Shown piece by piece: positions 1 through 5,167 of a DNA stretch of 33,960 nucleotides; the first letter of the stretch is position 1; each line of letters starts with the position of its first letter. Made by a program: the position numbers and the translations under genes. The notes beneath the pieces were generated by a model. The model saw only the letters and a program-made list of their open reading frames with translations, searched no databases and was not told where the DNA came from. The stretch comes from Oscillospiraceae bacterium (GTDB lineage: Bacteria > Bacillota > Clostridia > Oscillospirales > CAG-272): NCBI GenBank assembly GCA_015064585.1, contig SVRY01000026.1, positions 1 to 33,960 of the forward strand. The letters run 5' to 3'.

Positions 1-56
1 TTTCTAAGGTTTCTCTATTCCGTGCTCCCTGCCGGGCTCCCCCCGACAGCTCGCAC

Positions 57-85
57 AGTATAGCACATCCTTTCCCCTTTGTCAA
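57..85 (-). promoter_or_regulatory. Promoter reading leftward out of the window
   Basis: On the minus strand a TTGACA -35 box (85-80) and TATACT -10 box (62-57) are separated by 17 bases, with the TGTGC extension before the -10 that recurs in this genome. It would drive a gene lying left of the window, divergent from dxs. The transcribed stretch that remains (about 1-50) is G-rich and shows no start codon I can assign. Confidence 0.7.
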
Positions 86-173
86 CCCCTTTTGATAATT
101 TTTTTGATATTTTTTTGACAATTTTTTGAGGGAAGGATTCCTCCAAATAATATAACAATATATGACTTCTCTC

Positions 174-202
174 TTGACTTTTATCGCAGGAGTGGTTATA
201 AT
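174..202 (+). promoter_or_regulatory. dxs promoter
   Basis: TTGACT (174-179), a 17-base spacer and a perfect TATAAT (197-202). Transcription should begin near 209, leaving a leader of only about 25 bases before the chosen dxs start. Confidence 0.8.
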
Positions 203-234
203 AATAAGAGATTTTTATGTTTATGAGGTATCAT

Positions 235-2076
235 ATGGACTATCAATACCTTGGAAAACTAAATAATGATGCACTTAAACAGCTCACATATAAGGAATGC
301 GCCTTGTTGTGCCGGGAGATCCGCGAAGAGATGGTTGCCACAGTCATCAAAAACGGGGGCCATTTGGCATCCAACCTGGGAGTCGTGGAGCTAACAGTCG
401 CCCTGCATCGGGTATTCGACTCGCCGCAGGACCGTTTTATCTTTGATGTCAGCCACCAAAGCTATGTACACAAGCTGCTCACCGACCGATTCAGCGATTT
501 TCAAAGCATCCGCCGTCCGGGCGGGCTGTCCGGTTTCCAAAAGCGCAGCGAGAGCGAGCACGATCCTTTCGGAGGCGGTCATGCCAGCACCTCCCTTTCG
601 GCGGCGCTTGGCTTTGCCGAGGCGGATTTTATTATGGGCAGTGACCGCCACACCATTGCCATTGCGGGCGACGGCGCCTTTACCGGCGGCATGATCCACG
701 AGGCAATGAACAACTGCCGCGAAGGCAGAAAACTGATCCTTATATTAAATGAGAACGAAATGTCTATATCCCCCAACATCGGAGGATTTGCAACCTACAT
801 CGCCAATGTGCGCAGTAAGGAAAGTTATTTCAACATCAAACGCGGCACCCGCCGTGCGCTTTCTGCCATTCCCGTCATCGGACGCGGCATGGTGCATTTT
901 GTCAGCCGTCAAAAAAGCCGCTTAAAGAATCTATTGTATTCTTCCAATTATTTTGAAAAATTGGGATTTTACTATTTGGGTCCCACCGACGGCCACGACC
1001 TTGTAAAACTGGAACGGTTACTTCGCGAAGCAAAAGAAGCCGACCGTCCTGTCATTGTACACATCAAAACCAAGAAGGGGCACGGATATCAGCCCGCCGA
1101 GTCCGATCCCGGGCGTTTTCACGGCATTTCCGCCAAGGGCTCTGCCGTCCCTGCCTCCTTCTCTTCCCACTTCGGCAAGCTTCTTTCCGAAATGGCGGAT
1201 GAGGACCCCAAGCTGTGCGCCATCACCGCCGCCATGCGGGACGGCACCGGTCTGGTACCCTTTGCCAACTCCCATCCCACCCGTTTCTTCGATGTGGGTA
1301 TTGCCGAAGAGCACGCCATGACCTTTGCCGCAGGGCTTTCCGCAGCGGGCATGCACCCTGTCTTCGCAGTGTACAGCACATTCCTGCAGCGCAGTTACGA
1401 CCAGCTGATACACGATGTATCCCTGCAGGATCTGGATGTCACTGTTGCGGTGGACCGCGCAGGACTTGCCATTTGCGACGGCGCTACGCATCACGGCATC
1501 TACGATGTTTCCATCGGCTTCACAATTCCGGGCTCATCCATCTATGCCCCCCTTAACTTTGCGTCGCTTGAGCGCATTTTGCCCATTGCTCTGCAATCAA
1601 AGGGATGCAATTTTGTACGCTACCGCAGCGGCGGTGAATTTGAAAACGCCGATGTGCGGCTGCCTTATTACAATAAAGCACTCTTCATCCGCTCAACCGA
1701 GGATTCCAGCCCCGACGGCATCATTCTCACCTACGGTCAAATTGCCGAGGAAGCACTGCGTGCAAGAGAAATTGCCCTGCAAAAAGGCATTTCACTGCGG
1801 GTAATTGCCCTTGAAAAGCTGCGCCCCGAAGCCGAAATTCTTTCGGCTTTGACAGAAATGTGCACTCCCTCTGTCAAAAAGATCTGTTTCCTGGAGGAAG
1901 GTGTTCAAAACGGCGGATGCGCCATGGCATACCGCGAAGCACTCTCGGGAAGCGGCATACCCTTTGCGGCTCTTTGCATTAGCAACATCACAGCGGCTTT
2001 GCGTGCCAATGAATCCCCCTACCGCACCCACGGTATTTCTGCCGAGGATGTATTACAGTCTTTTGATATTCTATAA
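235..2076 (+). CDS. dxs: 1-deoxy-D-xylulose-5-phosphate synthase
   Basis: Thiamine-diphosphate enzyme that condenses pyruvate and glyceraldehyde 3-phosphate to DXP, the first step of the MEP isoprenoid pathway; cytosolic. The 613-aa length is normal for the family. Visible hallmarks are GGHLASNLGVVELTVALH near the N-terminus, the ThDP/Mg motif GDGAFTGGMIHEAMNN (near residue 145), DVGIAEEHAMTFAAGL with the catalytic Glu near residue 360, and a transketolase C-terminal domain. An in-frame ATG exists at 217, but the ATG at 235 is preferred: a GAGGT ribosome site (225-229) lies five bases before it and the family N-terminus aligns from there. The gene stands alone between its own promoter and terminator. 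The upstream neighbour is divergent. Confidence 0.96.
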   Translation: MDYQYLGKLNNDALKQLTYKECALLCREIREEMVATVIKNGGHLASNLGVVELTVALHRVFDSPQDRFIFDVSHQSYVHKLLTDRFSDFQSIRRPGGLSGFQKRSESEHDPFGGGHASTSLSAALGFAEADFIMGSDRHTIAIAGDGAFTGGMIHEAMNNCREGRKLILILNENEMSISPNIGGFATYIANVRSKESYFNIKRGTRRALSAIPVIGRGMVHFVSRQKSRLKNLLYSSNYFEKLGFYYLGPTDGHDLVKLERLLREAKEADRPVIVHIKTKKGHGYQPAESDPGRFHGISAKGSAVPASFSSHFGKLLSEMADEDPKLCAITAAMRDGTGLVPFANSHPTRFFDVGIAEEHAMTFAAGLSAAGMHPVFAVYSTFLQRSYDQLIHDVSLQDLDVTVAVDRAGLAICDGATHHGIYDVSIGFTIPGSSIYAPLNFASLERILPIALQSKGCNFVRYRSGGEFENADVRLPYYNKALFIRSTEDSSPDGIILTYGQIAEEALRAREIALQKGISLRVIALEKLRPEAEILSALTEMCTPSVKKICFLEEGVQNGGCAMAYREALSGSGIPFAALCISNITAALRANESPYRTHGISAEDVLQSFDIL

Positions 2077-2080
2077 CAAA

Positions 2081-2106
2081 AAGCTCCGAGGGTTCGGAGC
2101 TTTTTT
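2081..2106 (+). terminator. dxs terminator
   Basis: Nine-pair stem AAGCTCCGA/TCGGAGCTT with a GGGT loop followed by a T run. It begins five bases after the dxs stop codon. Confidence 0.9.
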
Positions 2107-2117
2107 CAAGAACAAAT

Positions 2118-2166
2118 AGAAATGACCCTTGATTGTATCTTTCACCTACAATCAAGGGTCATTTCT
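2118..2166 (-). terminator. Module 1 minus-strand terminator hairpin
   Basis: Perfect 20-bp inverted repeat beginning AGAAATGACCCTTGATTG with a 9-base loop. Read on the minus strand it is followed by a T-rich stretch. The stop codon of the small ORF at 2159-2188 lies inside the stem. It faces the dxs terminator, so the two units converge. Confidence 0.75.
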
Positions 2167-2188
2167 GTTCACTCTTGATATCTAACAT
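2159..2188 (-). CDS. Candidate 9-codon ORF, module 1 (MLDIKSEQK)
   Basis: ATG to TGA encodes MLDIKSEQK, with a GAGAGG ribosome-site-like stretch about 8 bases upstream. The same peptide recurs in module 2 and as MLDFKSEQK in module 3. The TGA lies in the terminator stem. Conservation may reflect only DNA-level duplication, so translation is unproven. Confidence 0.35.
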   Translation of the reverse strand: MLDIKSEQK

Positions 2189-2430
2189 CCTATTATCCTC
2201 TCTTTCTGTTAATTTACCTTCTCCAAGCCACCCTTCGTCTACCCGAAAACTTCATTTCATTTAAATATATTCTCAAAGGAGAACGGCTTTTGTTTTGGTG
2301 TTTCCCGGTTGCTAAAAAGTCGGTATTGGTTCTTTTTTCAAAAGGAAAGTGAACTTGTAATCAGGAGTATACTTTATTCTGTTTCTCACTGCAAAGATCC
2401 TTTGGTACGTTTTCCTTTTGAAAGCTTATT

Positions 2431-2442
2431 TTAGATTTCCAT
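2431..2442 (-). other. Three-codon ORF behind a perfect ribosome site, module 1
   Basis: AGGAGGT lies eight bases before ATG GAA ATC TAA (MEI). The ribosome site is the strongest in the module yet opens only a minimal ORF. It could be a start-stop element, or the remnant of a gene whose frame has been lost. Confidence 0.4.
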
Positions 2443-2469
2443 TGGCTTGTACCTCCTGTTTACGGTTAT

Positions 2470-2498
2470 AGTATAGCACATATTTTCGCCTTTTGCAA
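2470..2498 (-). promoter_or_regulatory. Module 1 minus-strand promoter
   Basis: TTGCAA (2498-2493), 17-base spacer ending TGTGC, TATACT (2475-2470). Drives the ~350-nt minus unit ending at the hairpin near 2118. Confidence 0.75.
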
Positions 2499-2572
2499 TT
2501 GACATTTTGCAAGAAAATTGACATTTTATTTTATGCAAAACGTAGATTTGTATTTAAAAGCGCAATTTTCTC

Positions 2573-2682
2573 TTTACAAACCGCCTTTTTTGTGATATAC
2601 TATATTCGTTAGGGTTTGAAATGCAATGCACTAAAAACTCCTTGCCGGCGCGGCGGTTCAAGGGAACCGTGCGCCCTTTTTT
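2573..2682 (+). ncRNA. Module 1 plus-strand small RNA unit (promoter plus ~75-nt transcript)
   Basis: TTTACA (2573-2578), 17 bases, TATACT (2596-2601); predicted transcript about 2608-2682. It has a short stem-loop TGC-AAT-GCA, an unpaired CUCCUU stretch that could pair with AGGAG ribosome sites, and a GC-rich terminator hairpin (2647-2675) followed by six T. No ORF of note. Inferred to be a small RNA; its class is not recognised. Confidence 0.55.
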
Positions 2683-2702
2683 GATGCAAAAAGGCATAAA
2701 AA

Positions 2703-2751
2703 AGAAATGACCCTTGATTGCGCCTCTACACTGCAATCAAGGGTCATTTCT
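2703..2751 (-). terminator. Module 2 minus-strand terminator hairpin
   Basis: 19-bp inverted repeat (AGAAATGACCCTTGATTGC and its complement) followed on the minus strand by six T. It converges with the module 1 small RNA, whose terminator ends about 20 bases away. Confidence 0.8.
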
Positions 2752-2773
2752 GTTCACTCTTGATATCTAACAT
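2744..2773 (-). CDS. Candidate 9-codon ORF, module 2 (MLDIKSEQK)
   Basis: Identical peptide to module 1, same GAGAGG-type upstream site, stop codon inside the terminator stem. Translation unproven. Confidence 0.35.
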   Translation of the reverse strand: MLDIKSEQK

Positions 2774-3016
2774 CCTATTATCCTCTCTTTCTGCAAATTT
2801 ACCTTCTCTTCGCATCCCTTCGTTTACCCGAAAACTTCATTTCATTCATATATTCTCAAAGGAGAACGGCTTTTGTTTTGGTGTTCCGGTTTACCAAAGA
2901 GTCGGTATTGGGATTTGTAAATTTCAAAAGGCTGCTTTGGGATCTATTATAAGGAGTACGCTCTATCCTTTTTCTCATTGCACCGATCCGCACTTAAAAT
3001 CCTTTTGAATGGAGAC

Positions 3017-3028
3017 TTAACTTTTCAT
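3017..3028 (-). other. Three-codon ORF behind a perfect ribosome site, module 2
   Basis: AGGAGGT then ATG AAA AGT TAA (MKS). The ribosome site and spacing match module 1 exactly while the codons differ, so the constant element is the initiation region, not the peptide. Confidence 0.4.
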
Positions 3029-3055
3029 TGGCTTGTACCTCCTGTTTACGGTTAT

Positions 3056-3084
3056 AGTATAGCACATTATTTCGCATTTTGCAA
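3056..3084 (-). promoter_or_regulatory. Module 2 minus-strand promoter
   Basis: TTGCAA (3084-3079), 17-base spacer, TATACT (3061-3056), as in module 1. Confidence 0.75.
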
Positions 3085-3158
3085 TTGACATTTTGTAAGA
3101 AAATTGACATTTTATTTTATGCAAAACGTAGATTTATATGTAAAAGCGCAATTTTCTC

Positions 3159-3270
3159 TTTACAAACTGTCTTTTTTGTGATATACTGAATATGTTGGGG
3201 CTTGAAGCGCAATGCGCCAAAAAGCTCCTTATCGGTGCGGCGGTTCGGGAGAACCGTGCGCCGTTTTTTT
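3159..3270 (+). ncRNA. Module 2 plus-strand small RNA unit
   Basis: TTTACA (3159-3164), 17 bases, TATACT (3182-3187); transcript about 3194-3270. The 5' stem is GCGC-AAT-GCGC where module 1 has TGC-AAT-GCA, including a U-A to C-G paired change with the loop unchanged. The terminator hairpin (3233-3263, seven T) also keeps its pairing, with a G-U wobble. A CUCCUU segment is conserved between the two. Confidence 0.6.
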
Positions 3271-3292
3271 ATGCCGAAAAAGGATCAAAAAT

Positions 3293-3343
3293 AGAAATGA
3301 CCCTTGAATGCGTTTTCACCTTCCGGAATCAAGGGTCATTTCT
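3293..3343 (-). terminator. Module 3 minus-strand terminator hairpin
   Basis: AGAAATGACCCTTGA repeated in inverted form (15 pairs, then mismatches), followed on the minus strand by a T-rich run. Confidence 0.7.
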
Positions 3344-3365
3344 GTTCACTCTTGAAATCTAACAT
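3336..3365 (-). CDS. Candidate 9-codon ORF, module 3 (MLDFKSEQK)
   Basis: Same ORF as in modules 1 and 2 with one codon change, ATC to TTC (Ile to Phe, conservative). A GAGAGG stretch lies ten bases upstream. Confidence 0.35.
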   Translation of the reverse strand: MLDFKSEQK

Positions 3366-3449
3366 CTTTTGTGATCCTCTCTTTCATCTTATTTGTTTTG
3401 TACCCTTTTACCGTCACTTTTTCACCTTTTTAAACTTCATACACTTCTA

Positions 3450-3614
3450 TCAATTCTCAAAGGAGGACTGCTTTGGTTTCGGTCTTTTGGGGTACTTGTT
3501 TTGATTTTTCATAAAGCACATTCTGTCCGCTGCCATTTCACAGAAGCTACCGTCCGTCTCTATATCCAGCGTAACACCGCCGTGGTGGATGTTCTTAGCA
3601 ACAAACTTTATACT
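3450..3614 (-). pseudogene. Open frame of 54 codons, probably a decayed or frameshifted small gene, module 3
   Basis: Just downstream of the ribosome-site ORF at 3608-3643 a different frame stays open for 54 codons and reads like protein (it includes NIHHGGVTLDIETDG and ends KPKQSSFEN). It has no good start of its own; internal ATGs begin at codon 27. A one-base frame change near 3610 would join it to the ORF that has the ribosome site. Modules 1 and 2 keep the matching end (PKQKPFSFEN) but have stops upstream. I do not recognise the product, and it may be chance. Confidence 0.35.
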
Positions 3615-3643
3615 TTACCAAAAATCGGGAGTTGAGCTCTCAT
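3608..3643 (-). CDS. Candidate 11-codon ORF behind a perfect ribosome site, module 3
   Basis: AGGAGGT then ATG encoding MRAQLPIFGKV. It occupies the same position as the 3-codon ORFs of modules 1 and 2. It is either a short leader or the 5' end of the broken frame at 3450-3614. Confidence 0.35.
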   Translation of the reverse strand: MRAQLPIFGKV

Positions 3644-3670
3644 GGGACTGTACCTCCTGTTTGTGAATAT

Positions 3671-3699
3671 ATTCTAGCACACTTTTTCGGCTTTTGCAA
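3671..3699 (-). promoter_or_regulatory. Module 3 minus-strand promoter
   Basis: TTGCAA (3699-3694), 17 bases, TAGAAT (3676-3671) with the same TGTGC extension; the -10 is weaker than in modules 1 and 2. Confidence 0.65.
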
Positions 3700-3773
3700 T
3701 TGACATTTTGACAGAAAAACAAAAAAATTATTTGTACAAAACGCAGATTTTGATTTTTTAACAAAGTTCCCTA

Positions 3774-3885
3774 TTTACAAATCGAAACAAGGTGTGATAT
3801 AATGGATTTATGGTTGTGCGTGAATTGCACTATACTTTCCCAAAAATCAAAGAGCCTGATTTGCATACGCAATCAAGCTCTTTTT
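3774..3885 (+). ncRNA. Module 3 plus-strand small RNA unit
   Basis: TTTACA (3774-3779), 18 bases, TATAAT (3798-3803); transcript about 3810-3885. Its body differs from modules 1 and 2, but the layout is the same: a short 5' stem (GTGC...GCAC), an A-rich linker, and a terminator hairpin (3851-3881, AGAGC...GCTCT) with T run. Confidence 0.5.
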
Positions 3886-3979
3886 ATTATTTTGTGTCGG
3901 TTCAGAAATATTATCCGCCCCATATTTCATTTAATTTCCAATTGTTCTCATTTCCAAAAAAGGAATAGGCGGCTCTTTT

Positions 3980-4687
3980 TTAATTTCGATACAATTTTTG
4001 AGAAACGACAATCTCCACTTTTGCCAAGGCTTTATCTTCCGTGAAATAAAATCGAATCTGCCTTGTCATCTCGTCTTCGCCTTCGTTGGCATCCGCCGCT
4101 ACTTCATATGCAAGATAGGATATATAATTTCTGTTCTGAAGCGCATTCGGATCGGTTATTTTTGTGTAGAGCACACGGGCATTCCCTTCTTTTTTTAGGG
4201 TCATACTGTTTTCATCGTCCGCGTCCGCCGTAAAAGCACCAACAGGATCGCAATCCTGCATCATGAGAGTCTGCATTACAAAGGCAAACGAATCGCCAAT
4301 CTTTACTTTGCCGGGTAAAGAGAAATTATCAAAATTAATCTCGGTATAAAAACTGCATTCATATTTGGCAACCGTACTTCCCGGCTCACGCCAATAAACA
4401 TCACTGTATCCGCTGGTACCGTCTTCATTTTCTCCATCGCATCCGCCGCCGCCTTCGCCATCCCAGTTACCGGTTTTATATTTGACCGCCTGCCCTTGAT
4501 ATAATAGCGACTCGGCAAATTCTCTGAGCTTTATCTGCGACAGGCTATCATCAAAACCGTTCTCACCCATCCAGTTGTCAAGATCAGAGAAAGACATTTT
4601 GTGAACAGTACGCGACGAACCGCCACACCCCGCAAAGAGGAGGACACAAATACATATAAACGATATAAATTTTATTCTTTTCTTCAT
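3980..4687 (-). CDS. Lipoprotein of unknown function
   Basis: 235 aa. The N-terminus is a lipoprotein signal: MKKRIKF, a hydrophobic core, then LFAGC with the lipidated Cys near residue 21, followed by GGSS. The mature part has an acidic Gly-rich segment (GEGGGGCDGENED near residue 90) and no domain I recognise; the C-terminus looks like a beta strand-rich fold (IRFYFTEDKALAKVEIVVS). The start at 4687 is chosen over an in-frame ATG at 4708 because GGGAGG sits nine bases before it. It probably faces outward, anchored to the membrane. A promoter precedes it; no clear terminator follows. It is one of many lipoproteins in this window and shares no clear sequence with them. Confidence 0.85.
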   Translation of the reverse strand: MKKRIKFISFICICVLLFAGCGGSSRTVHKMSFSDLDNWMGENGFDDSLSQIKLREFAESLLYQGQAVKYKTGNWDGEGGGGCDGENEDGTSGYSDVYWREPGSTVAKYECSFYTEINFDNFSLPGKVKIGDSFAFVMQTLMMQDCDPVGAFTADADDENSMTLKKEGNARVLYTKITDPNALQNRNYISYLAYEVAADANEGEDEMTRQIRFYFTEDKALAKVEIVVSQKLYRN

Positions 4688-4720
4688 TTTCTGATTCCTC
4701 CCTGTCATGTTTCTTTTTCA

Positions 4721-4749
4721 TGTATATTTTATCACAATGTGAATGCCAA
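4721..4749 (-). promoter_or_regulatory. Candidate promoter of the 3980-4687 lipoprotein
   Basis: TTGGCA (4749-4744), 17 bases, TATACA (4726-4721) on the minus strand. It lies just left of the hairpin array. Confidence 0.5.
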
Positions 4750-4775
4750 GTTGTGAACGCTTTGTAAATATTAAC

Positions 4776-5156
4776 AAAACCGTCACCCATTGGCGTGATA
4801 CTCTTAACGGAGTATCACGTCGGTTCTATTCGCCTTTGGCGAGTGATATTGCTGCGCAGTGATATTTGGATTTCGTCCAAGTGGTATTCGCTGCGCGAGT
4901 TCAGAGGCGAATAGAATATCACTGAAGCTGAAAGCTTCAATATCACTATTGAATCAGCAATAATATCACTCTTTGCGAAAGCAAAGAATATCACTAAAAA
5001 AGCAGAAAGAGAGAGCTTTACGGAATTTGTTTCCGTATCACTCTCTCTTCTGTTTTCTCACAAGTTTCGCATTTGTAAAACAAATGCATCGGGCTATGCA
5101 CATACCCCTACTATAATTTCTCCGATAAGCACATCACCCATTACAGTGACGGTTTT
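4776..5156. repeat. Hairpin array with 11-bp terminal inverted repeats (MITE-like)
   Basis: A 381-bp block bounded by AAAACCGTCAC (4776-4786) and its exact complement GTGACGGTTTT (5146-5156). TATTA occurs immediately right of the block (5157-5161) and two bases left of it (4769-4773), as a target duplication might. Inside, small hairpins alternate with a fixed linker: GTGATATT before hairpins in the left half and AATATCAC after hairpins in the right half. Examples are CTTTGCGAAAGCAAAG, TATTGAATCAGCAATA and TGAAGCTGAAAGCTTCA. It ends in the pheT terminator hairpin. There is no coding content. Confidence 0.7.
4996..5052 (-). terminator. Terminator of the pheS-yitT-pheT operon
   Basis: On the minus strand a long stem (CAGAAGAGAGAG pairing with CTCTCTCTTTCTG, with an inner ACGGAA/TTCCGT stem) is followed by six T. 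It lies inside the hairpin array, about 115 bases after the pheT stop. Confidence 0.75.
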
Positions 5157-5167
5157 TATTATGACAA

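Larger units (their letters stand above)
2107..3890. repeat. Three tandem copies of a ~590-bp divergent small-transcript module
   Basis: This 1.9-kb stretch has no ordinary gene. The same block occurs three times in direct order, at about 2107-2697, 2698-3290 and 3291-3890; the landmark 9-codon ORFs at 2159, 2744 and 3336 are spaced 585 and 592 bases. Each block contains, left to right: a long terminator hairpin, a minus-strand transcribed region with ribosome site and tiny ORFs, a minus promoter, about 80 bases of AT-rich spacer, a plus promoter, and a short plus-strand unit ending in a hairpin with T run. Copies 1 and 2 are close relatives; copy 3 is more diverged. No recombinase or transposase is present. 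Function is unknown. Confidence 0.85.

Noticed and set aside
2718-3008. Plus-strand open frames in the tandem modules (also 3304-3504 and 3393-3635)
   Set aside because: They are antisense to the minus transcription units, begin inside the terminator hairpins and have no ribosome sites. Their similarity to one another only reflects the DNA repeat.
4776-5156. CRISPR array
   Set aside because: The linkers are only 7-8 bases, the intervening elements are palindromes of unequal length, the linker flips orientation midway, and no cas genes are near. The same applies to 33596-33772.
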